From: an uncultured bacterium | GTDB taxonomy: Bacteria > Bacteroidota > Bacteroidia > Chitinophagales > Chitinophagaceae | Assembly (NCBI GenBank): GCA_903951405.1 | Contig: CAJBBV010000063.1 | Coordinates: 1-59,308, forward strand | DNA length: 59,308 nt | Direction of reading: 5' to 3' | In this document: positions 1 to 9,498 of the stretch, one piece after another | How positions within the stretch are numbered: position 1 is the first letter of the stretch | Layout: each line of letters begins with the position of its first letter | Notes under the pieces: generated by a model | The model's database searches: none | Seen by the model: only the letters and a program-made list of their open reading frames with translations | Told to the model about the DNA's origin: nothing | Made by a program: the position numbers and the translations under genes

Positions 1-108
1 CTCGGCAATTGCTCTGGAAGCGGCTGGTCGTTCAACTCCCTTAAGATGCTGCAATTCAATTTTCATTTGCTCCAGCGTCTCTTTGGTTACGTAGATTATA
101 TCGCTCAT
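1..108 (-). CDS. greA: Transcription elongation factor GreA, N-terminal part (cut by window edge)
   Basis: Reverse-strand translation from ATG at 108: MSDIIYVTKETLEQMKIELQHLKGVERPAASRAIAE, a GreA N-terminus; not in the ORF track because truncated. Confidence 0.85.
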   Translation of the reverse strand, partial: MSDIIYVTKETLEQMKIELQHLKGVERPAASRAIAE

Positions 109-134
109 AAACTAATTTTTACATGCTTAACTTG

Positions 135-174
135 AAAAAAATAGCAACGCCTCAGAAAAATCTGAAGCGTTGCT
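135..174 (-). terminator. Rho-independent terminator downstream of the D-2-hydroxyacid dehydrogenase gene
   Basis: Inverted repeat AGCAACGC-C-TCAGA-AAAA-TCTGA-A-GCGTTGCT (143-174), followed on the minus strand by ATTTTTTT. Confidence 0.75.
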
Positions 175-204
175 GTAGTGCAAAAGTAATAAAAAAAATT
201 AAAA

Positions 205-1143
205 TCAATCCCTAGGCGGAAGATCCAGTTTTTCCAGGACAACATCAGCCATCTTTTCAAGCGCTTCATAGCTATACCCGCCAATATGAGGGGTTATAAT
301 TACGTTAGGCCGTTGAGTTAAGTTAGTGAGCATTGCTCGGTCGCTTGAGCCGAAGGACTTAATATTCTCATTTTCAAGAACATCCAGTCCAGCTCCACAA
401 ATCAACCCTTCATCAAGTGCTTCCATTAAATCAATTGTGTTCACTACCTTACCCCTACTCAGGTTCAGAAAGTAAGGTGATTTTTTACATTTTTTAAAAA
501 AAGATTGGCTGGCAAAATAATGTGTTTCCGCAGTTAATGGAACATGAAAACTGATTACATCAGCATGGTTCATAATTTCATCTAGGGAGACTTCCTGAAC
601 ACACCCCTCACTGAAGCCTGTTTTATACTTATCGTAAACTAATACACTCACATCAAAGACAGATAATAAATGAGCAAACCTACTACCCGTATTCCCATAG
701 CCAATGATGCCAACTTTTTTTCCCTTCAGTTCAGTACCTCTATTTTCATCACGCAACCAAACAAACTGCTTTACCTGTTCATTGGCTAATGAAATCTTAT
801 GCATCAACGACAATAAAATTCCCAGCGCATGTTCAGCAACAGCATTTCTATTTCCTTCCGGACTCGCTACACATTTTATACCCAGCGAAGAAGCATAGTT
901 CACATCGATCAGTTCCATGCCACTACCAAGCCTTCCAATCCATTTAAGCGATACAGCCTTGTCTAATATAGCTTTGTCAATTTTTAATCTCGTGGTCACA
1001 ATCATTCCAGAATACTCGCCAATAATGTTCATCAAGCCAGCATAGTCTATACTGTATTCTTCGTCTACATCGAATCCATAGGATTCTAAACGCTTACGGA
1101 GTAGCGGATGTGCATAAGCAGTAACAATTACCTTAGGCCTCAT
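205..1143 (-). CDS. D-2-hydroxyacid dehydrogenase (phosphoglycerate dehydrogenase-like)
   Basis: NAD-binding GKKVGIIGYGNTGSRFAHLL, RGKVVNT, TPHIGGYSYEA motifs; 4-bp ATGA overlap with upstream rsmA. Confidence 0.88.
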   Translation of the reverse strand: MRPKVIVTAYAHPLLRKRLESYGFDVDEEYSIDYAGLMNIIGEYSGMIVTTRLKIDKAILDKAVSLKWIGRLGSGMELIDVNYASSLGIKCVASPEGNRNAVAEHALGILLSLMHKISLANEQVKQFVWLRDENRGTELKGKKVGIIGYGNTGSRFAHLLSVFDVSVLVYDKYKTGFSEGCVQEVSLDEIMNHADVISFHVPLTAETHYFASQSFFKKCKKSPYFLNLSRGKVVNTIDLMEALDEGLICGAGLDVLENENIKSFGSSDRAMLTNLTQRPNVIITPHIGGYSYEALEKMADVVLEKLDLPPRD

Positions 1144-1892
1144 TGCATTTTATTCAGAAGGTTAACAAAATCCTGAACAGACAATTGTTCTGCCCGCTTA
1201 GTAAATATCTCCTCTTGCAGAATTTCTTTTTTAAAATAGGGCTTCAATGGATTTCTCAACTGCTTTCGTCGTTGTCCAAATGCCGTCTTAACAAGCATAA
1301 GAAATTTTTTAAAATTTTTGATTTCAAATGGATTCCCAATTCCGGTAAGGCGAATGACTCCACTTTTGACTTTTGGAGGAGGATCGAAACAACCCTCGCT
1401 TACATCAAACAAATATTCCGCTTTAAAAAAAGCTTGGGTAATCACACTTAAAATACCATAATCTTTTGAGCCAGGTAAGGCACAAATACGAATCGCCACT
1501 TCCTTTTGAAACATACCCACCATCACTTCAACCGAGTCTCTCCAATCGATTACTTTAAACACAATTTGAGTAGAAATATTATAGGGGAAATTACCAATCA
1601 TAGTAAAGGGCTCACTAAAAGGTAGTTCCGCATCTAAAATGCTGGCTTCGATAAGTCTGCCCTTAATTTCAGGAAAGCGATTTTCTAAATAAATGACCTT
1701 TTCTCGATCAATTTCAATGGCCTTAAAATCTATTTCCTTTATTTTCAACAGATGCGATGTTAACGCACCACCACCTGGACCAACCTCTAATAATCGAGTA
1801 AATGGATTCGCCTGAAGCGTCTCAACTATGCTTGCACATACCGTTTCGTCCTTTAAAAAGTGCTGTCCCAGTGATTTTTTGAGTGTATACAT
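1140..1892 (-). CDS. rsmA: 16S rRNA (adenine1518/1519-N6)-dimethyltransferase RsmA/KsgA
   Basis: KKSLGQHFLKD, LLEVGPGGGALT, GNFPYNIS motifs; start set at MYTLKKSLGQHF (1892) rather than the track's 1973. Confidence 0.95.
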   Translation of the reverse strand: MYTLKKSLGQHFLKDETVCASIVETLQANPFTRLLEVGPGGGALTSHLLKIKEIDFKAIEIDREKVIYLENRFPEIKGRLIEASILDAELPFSEPFTMIGNFPYNISTQIVFKVIDWRDSVEVMVGMFQKEVAIRICALPGSKDYGILSVITQAFFKAEYLFDVSEGCFDPPPKVKSGVIRLTGIGNPFEIKNFKKFLMLVKTAFGQRRKQLRNPLKPYFKKEILQEEIFTKRAEQLSVQDFVNLLNKMQ

Positions 1893-1961
1893 CCTATCCA
1901 AAATTAAGACAAAGATCCCCGTTTTCATTGTACCTTTATGGAACATTAGAAAAGAACGAAA

Positions 1962-3047
1962 ATGAGTGGACAAAAAAGACCTGTGATAGGCATTTCTGTG
2001 GGTGATTTAAATGGGATTGGTATTGAACTAATTATCAAGACCTTTTCAGATGGCCGTCTTATGGATTTTTGCACACCCATAGTTTTTGGATCTAGCAAAG
2101 CATTGAGCTACTATAGAAAACTGTTACCTGAGACAATTATTAATTATACAAGCATTAAAGAGATAACTAAGGCTATTCCCAAGCAATTGAACCTCTTTAG
2201 TGTATGGGAAGAAGACGTGGCTATTGAGCCTGGCCAGATGAACGAAATAGGCGGTAAGTATGGGGTGCTCTCCCTTCAGGCAGCCGTGAAAGCATTAAAG
2301 GATAAAACTATTGATGGACTAGTCACTGCACCACTTCATAAATTTACGATGCAAAGCAGTGATTTCAATTTCACTGGACATACACCTTACCTCCAAGAAG
2401 CCTTTCAAGCCGACGATGTATTGATGCTCATGATTGCCGAAAATATGCGGGTCGGTTTACTCACAGAACATATTGCTATTGGAGAAGTGGCAAAGCACAT
2501 TTCTAAAGAAAAAATCCTTAAAAAAATAAACCTGCTAAAAACCAGTTTGAAAAAAGATTTCGGCATAGATAAACCCAAAATAGCTGTTCTAGGGTTAAAT
2601 CCGCATGCTGGAGATGAAGGATTAGTAGGAAAGGAAGAAAAAGAAATCATTCGCCCAGCAGTATTAGAAGCTAAAAAACCTGACTGCATAGTAATGGGAC
2701 CATACAGTGCGGATGCTTTTTTTGCAAGAGGCAACCACGAAAAATTTGATGCTATTTTAGCCATGTATCATGACCAAGGCTTAATTCCTTTTAAGTCACT
2801 AGCCCTTGGCGAAGGAACTAATTTCACGGCAGGATTAAGCGCAATCAGAACATCGCCTGATCATGGAACAGCATTTGATATTGCAGGCAAGGGCATTGCA
2901 GATGAATCTTCATTCAGGGCAGCTATTTTTGCAGCTATTGATATTTTTGATACCCGAATGGGGTATGCTGAATTAAGAAAAAATCCAATGCGAAAAATGT
3001 CGGCACAAGTGGTTGCCAACGTTGAAGATGAACGAATAGAAGAATAA
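1962..3047 (+). CDS. pdxA: 4-hydroxythreonine-4-phosphate dehydrogenase PdxA
   Basis: PVIGISVGDLNGIGIELI, TAPLHK, GHTPYL, MYHDQGLIPFK, RTSPDHGTAFDIAGKG motifs. Confidence 0.95.
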   Translation: MSGQKRPVIGISVGDLNGIGIELIIKTFSDGRLMDFCTPIVFGSSKALSYYRKLLPETIINYTSIKEITKAIPKQLNLFSVWEEDVAIEPGQMNEIGGKYGVLSLQAAVKALKDKTIDGLVTAPLHKFTMQSSDFNFTGHTPYLQEAFQADDVLMLMIAENMRVGLLTEHIAIGEVAKHISKEKILKKINLLKTSLKKDFGIDKPKIAVLGLNPHAGDEGLVGKEEKEIIRPAVLEAKKPDCIVMGPYSADAFFARGNHEKFDAILAMYHDQGLIPFKSLALGEGTNFTAGLSAIRTSPDHGTAFDIAGKGIADESSFRAAIFAAIDIFDTRMGYAELRKNPMRKMSAQVVANVEDERIEE

Positions 3048-3077
3048 ACATTTTTTTATATTCATACTCTAAATCCA

Positions 3078-3857
3078 ATGAAAAGAATTTACTCATTTCT
3101 AATCTTCTTCTCATTAATTTTCACTTGCTCAAATGTGCTAATAGCACAAGATGAAACCTCTACGCGAAGTGAAAACCCAATTTTCAAAAAACACATACTG
3201 AAAGTAAATTTAACTGGAATTGCGTTGCGCAATTATGGTCTTCAGTTTGAGGAGGTTTTGAATAAAAGAATGTCGATTGCACTAGCATACAGAATGATGC
3301 CTAGTGGCAATATACCATTCAAAACATTCATCATTAATCAAAGTGGCAATTCTCAATCCGCAGGAAATGTACTAAATGCGTTGAAAATAGGAGGCTCTGC
3401 ATTAACAGCAGATTTGAAATTCTATCTTGGTAAAAAAGGATATGGACGTGGATTTTACATTTCCCCTTTTTATATGCATGAAACATTTAATGCAAAGGGA
3501 TTAAATTTCGATTATACTGATTTCAATAATCAAACTGCATCCGTTGACCTTTCAGGAAATCTTAGAGGAAATACGGTGGGATTAATGCTAGGGTCACAGT
3601 GGTTCATAGGAAAAAATCTTTGTATCGACTGGTGGATTATAGGACCTCATTATGGAACATCCCGTAGTGTATTCTCAGCTCGTACAAACTTTACCCTAGA
3701 CCAACTCGAACAAGAAAGTATTCGATCATCACTTGCAAGCTTTGATATGCCTCTAACAAAAGAAAGCTATAGTGTATCTGCAAACGAAATAAAATTAATG
3801 CTTGATGGCTCGTGGGCAGGCATTAGAGCAGGAATACAGTTTGGCTTTAGATTTTAG
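3078..3857 (+). CDS. Secreted/outer-membrane beta-barrel-like protein of unknown function
   Basis: Signal peptide and alternating hydrophobic strands ending in GIQFGFRF. Confidence 0.6.
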   Translation: MKRIYSFLIFFSLIFTCSNVLIAQDETSTRSENPIFKKHILKVNLTGIALRNYGLQFEEVLNKRMSIALAYRMMPSGNIPFKTFIINQSGNSQSAGNVLNALKIGGSALTADLKFYLGKKGYGRGFYISPFYMHETFNAKGLNFDYTDFNNQTASVDLSGNLRGNTVGLMLGSQWFIGKNLCIDWWIIGPHYGTSRSVFSARTNFTLDQLEQESIRSSLASFDMPLTKESYSVSANEIKLMLDGSWAGIRAGIQFGFRF

Positions 3858-3901
3858 TAATTCAAAAATCGATTACTCAAAGGCAGGCAATCTAACATGA
3901 A

Positions 3902-4573
3902 TTAGCCTTTATTGATTGTATATGAAGAATAAATCACCTCTATTCTCCCCTTATTGCCTAGTACTTTTTTAACTTCCTTTTTGTTACCAAAGCCTGATTC
4001 ATACTCAAGCGTCACTGCTTTGGGCAAGCTAAACTCTTTGGTGTTAAAAATCATTTTCACTCTATCTGGGAGCCCCCAATCGCTATACTTTCCATAATCA
4101 AGCTCAAGCTCATACGTCCCATTTTGTTTAGTAGTGGCTAGGGCTTTTTTAATCAACAGTTCCTTTTCATTTACATAAAGAGATAAAATAATTAAGTCGG
4201 ACGACTCTGCATTGGGCACTAGTTTAAGCACAACTAAAGATTCTCCCTTCCAATTAATATTACCACCTGGAATAACTATATAATTTCCTTCTAAAATCAG
4301 TGAATTCAAATTGACGCTCATTCCCCCTTTAGGAAGAATAGATACCCCACCTTCCTTTTTTATCTGAAATTGATCAGGATATTTATAGAAGATATTTACT
4401 TTAGAAATAGGCAGCTTCAGAAATGCTACATCTGTTTTTAATTGGGCAACTGCAGAATAGTCTTTCACCTTAGCTAATTTTTCTTTTAGCTTATTCATGA
4501 GCACATCACTAGATTGTGCACTCAGATTGGTGAATACGATAATAACAGTAAAAAATAGAAAAACCTTCTTCAT
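3902..4573 (-). CDS. LolA-like outer-membrane lipoprotein carrier family protein
   Basis: Signal peptide; LKEKLAKVKDYSAVAQLK..., FYKYPDQFQIKKEGG pattern typical of LolA-like folds. Confidence 0.55.
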   Translation of the reverse strand: MKKVFLFFTVIIVFTNLSAQSSDVLMNKLKEKLAKVKDYSAVAQLKTDVAFLKLPISKVNIFYKYPDQFQIKKEGGVSILPKGGMSVNLNSLILEGNYIVIPGGNINWKGESLVVLKLVPNAESSDLIILSLYVNEKELLIKKALATTKQNGTYELELDYGKYSDWGLPDRVKMIFNTKEFSLPKAVTLEYESGFGNKKEVKKVLGNKGRIEVIYSSYTINKG

Positions 4574-4640
4574 GAGCCACGTTAAGCCACGAAGTTACGC
4601 AATTGAGAACCTATTTAAAAATGTTCCCTTTGTGATCTAA

Positions 4641-5561
4641 TTATGGAAGAAATGAATCAGCGTCTCTGTATGCTTTGATTAGCGCTAATTCTCCTTCTTT
4701 GCCATCGATTGAGTTTCCATGTTCCATTCCTAGAATACCCTTATAGCCCTTGTTGTATAAATGCTTGAAGATATTTTTATAATTCACTTCCCCTGTTCCT
4801 GGCTCATTTCTATTCGGATTATCACCAATCTGCATGTATGCAATTTCCTCCCAACATCTATCAATATTAGCAATTAAATCCCCTTCATTTCGCTGCATGT
4901 GATACATATCAAACAGGATCTTACAACCAGAACTATTTACTGCTTTACAGATCAAATAAGTTTGGGTAGAATAGCGGAGAAAAAGATCAGGATTATCACT
5001 CAATGGTTCTAATACCATGACTAATCCATTGCGTTCAAGTATTTCGGCACCAGGTCTTAGTGCCTCAATCACATTTGCGGTTTGAATATCAATAGGCAAA
5101 GAACGATCCACATTTCCTGGAACAACAGTCATCCATTTTGCATTGCAGCGCTTGGCCACTTCAACAGCCGTTTTACAATCACGAACAACTATATCTTTAA
5201 ATTCCTGCTTACCGGTAGTTAAACTTAAGTTCCAATGCCAATTGTTTGTCGTTATCACAAATACCCCCATTTGCATACCAAGCTTTGCCAACGTATTGCC
5301 AATTCGTGTTTGTTCTGCAATACTTCTTCCCATCATCCCATTATCTTCAATCGAACGAAACCCTTGATCATAGGCAAACTTAATTTGGTCAACAAAATCT
5401 TTACCGGCATGCGAATCAAAACAACCATCGTGAAATGCATAATTGAGGTTAAATACTTTTTGTGCATTAGCTGCTTGAGCCTCTGCTGAGTAGCCACTCA
5501 TACCTGGAATTAGTGCTGCACCTGCAAGTGTTGTATTTTTCAGAAATCCTCTGCGTTGCAT
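4641..5561 (-). CDS. Tat-exported hydroxypyruvate isomerase-like / xylose isomerase-like TIM barrel protein
   Basis: Twin-arginine signal MQRRGFLKNTTLAGAALIPG; VLEPLSD, ILFDMYHMQ, GEVNYKNIF motifs. Confidence 0.82.
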   Translation of the reverse strand: MQRRGFLKNTTLAGAALIPGMSGYSAEAQAANAQKVFNLNYAFHDGCFDSHAGKDFVDQIKFAYDQGFRSIEDNGMMGRSIAEQTRIGNTLAKLGMQMGVFVITTNNWHWNLSLTTGKQEFKDIVVRDCKTAVEVAKRCNAKWMTVVPGNVDRSLPIDIQTANVIEALRPGAEILERNGLVMVLEPLSDNPDLFLRYSTQTYLICKAVNSSGCKILFDMYHMQRNEGDLIANIDRCWEEIAYMQIGDNPNRNEPGTGEVNYKNIFKHLYNKGYKGILGMEHGNSIDGKEGELALIKAYRDADSFLP

Positions 5562-5596
5562 TATCTTGAAATTTAGTTGATGAATAATTTGTTGCG

Positions 5597-6589
5597 TTGT
5601 ACAATTTACTTAAAATTGCATTAAATAAAATAGTATTGAAAAAATTAATTCCTGCAACGTTACTCTGCCTTTCTTTATTTGGATCAATAAAGACAATTGC
5701 ACAAGCTAATCCTGATCAAAAAATCGAGGTTGCCATTCCCAATTCAGATAAAAAAATCACATTAGTACCCATTCCTGAGGGTTCGTTTATCATGGGGAAT
5801 AGTGCTTCTAAAAACACAAACGAGAAACCATCAAAAAATGTGCATGTTTCTGCTTTTGAAATGAGTGCTTTTGAAATCACACATGATCAATTCAATATTT
5901 TCTATAGAGACGACAATACCTCACAAGGTTCAAAAGTGGATGCTGTAACAAGACCAACATCCCAGTATATTGATTTGAGCTGGAATATGGGGAAAGATGG
6001 AGGCTATCCTGTCAACAGCATGAGCGTGGATGGCGCAATGATGTTTTGTAGGTGGCTTTATAACAAAACTGGAATATTTTTTAGGCTGCCTACAGAAGCA
6101 GAATGGGAGTATGCTTGCCGGGCGGGAAGTAAAACAACCTACTTTTTTGGAAACGATCCTGCACAACTGAGCCAATATGCCTGGTTCAAATCCAATAGTA
6201 AGCTGAAATATCAAAAAGTAGGCCTAAAAAAACCAAATGCTTGGGGGCTCTATGATATGCTTGGGAATGTTGCTGAATGGACACTTGATCAATATGATCC
6301 TGCCTATTTTGCAAAATTAGGTGAAAATGCAAGCGACCCACTGATTACACCCTCTTCCAGATACCCTAGAAGTGTTCGAGGTGGCTCGTATATGGATGAT
6401 GCACCAAAACTCAGCGTAACCAACCGACAATTTTCAGAGGTAACTTGGAATAAAAGAGATCCCCAAATCCCCAAAAGCAGGTGGTGGTTAACCGATGGCG
6501 CTTTTGCCGGTTTTCGAATTGTAAAGCCATCTGCACAACCTTCTGCGGAAGATGCCGAAAAATTTTATAAATTGTATCTCGGTAACTAA
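5597..6589 (+). CDS. SUMF1/formylglycine-generating-enzyme-fold protein, secreted
   Basis: GSFIMGN, RLPTEAEWEYACRAGS, YDMLGNVAEWTLD, SVRGGSYMDD, AFAGFRIV motifs; N-terminal signal. Confidence 0.85.
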   Translation: MYNLLKIALNKIVLKKLIPATLLCLSLFGSIKTIAQANPDQKIEVAIPNSDKKITLVPIPEGSFIMGNSASKNTNEKPSKNVHVSAFEMSAFEITHDQFNIFYRDDNTSQGSKVDAVTRPTSQYIDLSWNMGKDGGYPVNSMSVDGAMMFCRWLYNKTGIFFRLPTEAEWEYACRAGSKTTYFFGNDPAQLSQYAWFKSNSKLKYQKVGLKKPNAWGLYDMLGNVAEWTLDQYDPAYFAKLGENASDPLITPSSRYPRSVRGGSYMDDAPKLSVTNRQFSEVTWNKRDPQIPKSRWWLTDGAFAGFRIVKPSAQPSAEDAEKFYKLYLGN

Positions 6590-6606
6590 TCATAAAACAA
6601 ACAACG

Positions 6607-7947
6607 ATGGCAAACAAACCTAAAACATCCCAGGCAACGCGCAGGGATTTCGTAAAACAATCTAGTCTTCTTGCAGGTGGTGCAATGGCAACGCCTATGC
6701 TCAGCAATCTCAATTTTTATTCCGGTTCTAGCGATGCGATCAAAATTGCATTGATTGGTTGCGGAGGAAGAGGCACTGGCGCTGCATTACAAGCCCTTCA
6801 GAGTAAACAAAATGTGAAGATTGTTGCTATGGCTGATGCGTTTAGAGATCGCCTTGACAGCTGCTATAAAAGCCTAACTGCAGAAGATCTTTCTGATGCA
6901 GGAATTAAAGGAAACTTCAAAGCAGTGGTAGATGTGCCTGAAGAAAGAAAATTTGTTGGCTTTGATGCATACAAAAACGCAATGGCGCATGCTGATGTAG
7001 TTATTCTTGCAACTCCTCCAGGCTTCAGACCTATCCATTTTGAAGAAGCTGTGAAACAAGGCAAACACATCTTCATGGAAAAGCCGGTAGCTACAGATCC
7101 AGCAGGGGTAAAACGAGTGCTTGCCGCCGCAGAAATAGCCAAAACTAAAAAATTAAATGTTGTGGTAGGTCTACAAAGACATTACCAGAATTCATATCGC
7201 GAGCTTTACAAACGAAAAGATATGATTGGTGATATCACTTCCGCTCAAGCTTGGTGGAATAATGATGGCGTTTGGGTTAAACCAAGAGAGACAGGACAAA
7301 CTGAAATGGAATATCAGATGCGCAACTGGTATTATTTCAATTGGCTTTGTGGAGATCACATCAATGAGCAACATATTCACAATATAGATGTCATTAACTG
7401 GTTTAAAGGCGGACATCCTGTGAAAGCCCAAGGTATGGGTGGCAGAGAAGTTAGAAAAGGAAAAGACTTTGGTGAAATATTTGACCACCATTATGTTGAA
7501 TTTCAATATGCAGATGGTTCGATTTTGAATAGTCAGTGTCGCCACATCAAAAACACCTCTGCAAAAGTGGATGAACTTATTGTTGGAACAAAAGGAAAAA
7601 TATATTGTGGTGATGCTAATATAAGAGACCACAAAGGAAAGATTATGTATCAGTTTGACCTTAAAGGAGAAAACAATGGTTATCAAACTGAACACGATGA
7701 GCTCTTTGAAGCCATAGCTAAAGGAATCTATAAATTTGCCAATGCAGAATATGGAGCACATAGTACCATGACATCAATCCTAGGAAGGATGGCTACATAT
7801 AGCGGACAAGTAGTTGAGTGGGACAAAGCACTGAATAGTGGATTGAATCTTCAGCCTTCTGCTTATACATGGGATACTCTTCCGCAATCATTGCCAGATG
7901 AGAATGGACTTTATAAAATTGCAGTGCCAGGGATTACTAACTACTAG
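6607..7947 (+). CDS. Gfo/Idh/MocA family oxidoreductase with Tat signal
   Basis: TRRDFVKQSSLLAGGA signal; IALIGCGGRGTGAALQAL, GKHIFMEKPVATDP motifs. Confidence 0.9.
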   Translation: MANKPKTSQATRRDFVKQSSLLAGGAMATPMLSNLNFYSGSSDAIKIALIGCGGRGTGAALQALQSKQNVKIVAMADAFRDRLDSCYKSLTAEDLSDAGIKGNFKAVVDVPEERKFVGFDAYKNAMAHADVVILATPPGFRPIHFEEAVKQGKHIFMEKPVATDPAGVKRVLAAAEIAKTKKLNVVVGLQRHYQNSYRELYKRKDMIGDITSAQAWWNNDGVWVKPRETGQTEMEYQMRNWYYFNWLCGDHINEQHIHNIDVINWFKGGHPVKAQGMGGREVRKGKDFGEIFDHHYVEFQYADGSILNSQCRHIKNTSAKVDELIVGTKGKIYCGDANIRDHKGKIMYQFDLKGENNGYQTEHDELFEAIAKGIYKFANAEYGAHSTMTSILGRMATYSGQVVEWDKALNSGLNLQPSAYTWDTLPQSLPDENGLYKIAVPGITNY

Positions 7948-7981
7948 TAGACCTCGTCACCAAGCTAATTTAACACTAATA

Positions 7982-8011
7982 AAAAGGCACGGAATCCATT
8001 CCGTGCCTTTT
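7982..8011. terminator. Bidirectional intrinsic terminator between convergent genes
   Basis: Perfect inverted repeat AAAAGGCACGGAAT-CC-ATTCCGTGCCTTTT flanked by A/T tracts. Confidence 0.85.
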
Positions 8012-8046
8012 GCATTTATTACTTTTTTTCAATCAAATAAAGGAGA

Positions 8047-9429
8047 TTACTTATCGGTTCTAAATAAGTTAACAGGTAAACCTTCGCTGCTAAATAGATT
8101 CGGGATAGCTGTATTGGTAAATCCAAATCGAACCGCCATAGGATCCTTAACTTCTTTATTCGATACTACAACTGTGTTTCCTTCAATCTTAACTTTGGCA
8201 GGTAAAAATTTGTGGTCTGAACCTGCAATATAAAACTCTGTAGCATCACCTCCTTTTGTCACCAATCCGGTTGGTACATTTTCGAAACTTATTCTAATCT
8301 TTCCTTTTTCTATAGTATGAGATTTATACATGGGATTTTTATAGCTCAATCCCTTTACCCCATAAGTTTCCGCAAGAGCCAAGTTTGCAAGTCGCTCTGA
8401 AACTTTTATTTTTTCTATTGGATGAATATTTTTTACATCATCCACTAAATCACTAATTACAACCATGCCAGTATTAGGATATGACAAAGATTTAGTTTGT
8501 GCTTCCCTAAGTAATGCACCATTAAGTTGATCATCTCCATAACTAAATGGAGCTATTTGTACGAAATAGAATGGAAATTCATTTCCCCACGACTTTCTCC
8601 AACTATTAATCATCGACGTAAATAATTTTTGATAGGCGTAATGGGTTCCTACATTACTTTCGCCCTGATACCATATGGCACCAGCAATTTTATAATTTAC
8701 AATTGGATAAATCATTGCATTGTAAATAAGTCCTGGCTTATTTGGCCACCAAGCCAATTCACCTAGCTTATCGGAAGCAGCCTTTAACTCTTGATCAGAC
8801 TCCACAATTTCTTTTGGCGTCCATACTTCTGCGGGTGTTCCACCCCAGTTGCTATTGATAAGGCCAACAGGAAATTTGGTTTTAGCATTCAATTGTTTTC
8901 CGAAAAAATAACCGACTGCACTGAAATGCAACATGTCTTCTGGATTGCAGACTACCCATTTACCACTCAAATCGTTTTGAGGTGTTTCAGAAGTAGATTT
9001 TGCAACATAGAAAAATCGAATGCCCCTATTCGTAGCGTTGGGAGATTCTGCCTTAGACTGAGGAAGACTCTGGTCTCCAGACCACTCCATATTGCTTTGC
9101 CCGCTGCAAACCCATACCTCACCTATCAACACATCTTCAATTAGAATCTCATTATCCCCTTTAATCTTAATCGAATAAGGGCCGCCCGCTTTAGGTGTAT
9201 TTATTTCTGTTAGCCATCGTGCCCCATTGTCACCATTAGTTTCATACGTAGTGGTGTCCCAACTAGTGGTAATAACAATTTTTTCAGCCGGAGAGCACCA
9301 ACCCCAAAGCTTGACTTTTGTATTTTGTTGCAGCACCATGTGTGACCCAATAATTGCTGGAAGTCTAACATCTGCAAATACTGAAATGAGGGAAAAAACA
9401 AACGTGAGTAATAAAATAGATTTTTTCAT
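8047..9429 (-). CDS. Sialate O-acetylesterase family protein (SGNH-like)
   Basis: LPAIIGSHMVLQQNTKVKLWGW, VWVCSGQSNMEWS, GAIWYQGESNVG, IHPIEK motifs. Confidence 0.92.
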   Translation of the reverse strand: MKKSILLLTFVFSLISVFADVRLPAIIGSHMVLQQNTKVKLWGWCSPAEKIVITTSWDTTTYETNGDNGARWLTEINTPKAGGPYSIKIKGDNEILIEDVLIGEVWVCSGQSNMEWSGDQSLPQSKAESPNATNRGIRFFYVAKSTSETPQNDLSGKWVVCNPEDMLHFSAVGYFFGKQLNAKTKFPVGLINSNWGGTPAEVWTPKEIVESDQELKAASDKLGELAWWPNKPGLIYNAMIYPIVNYKIAGAIWYQGESNVGTHYAYQKLFTSMINSWRKSWGNEFPFYFVQIAPFSYGDDQLNGALLREAQTKSLSYPNTGMVVISDLVDDVKNIHPIEKIKVSERLANLALAETYGVKGLSYKNPMYKSHTIEKGKIRISFENVPTGLVTKGGDATEFYIAGSDHKFLPAKVKIEGNTVVVSNKEVKDPMAVRFGFTNTAIPNLFSSEGLPVNLFRTDK

Positions 9430-9498
9430 GTAGCGAGTTTTACTAGTTGAATTTACTCTTTTTCAACAAACACAGAGCACCTATTCAATGCAATTATT

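Noticed and set aside
2405-2764. 119-aa minus-strand ORF within pdxA
   Set aside because: Shadow ORF in a highly conserved gene.
7192-7761. 189-aa minus-strand ORF inside the Gfo/Idh/MocA gene
   Set aside because: Fully antisense to a convincingly conserved oxidoreductase; composition is that of a shadow ORF.
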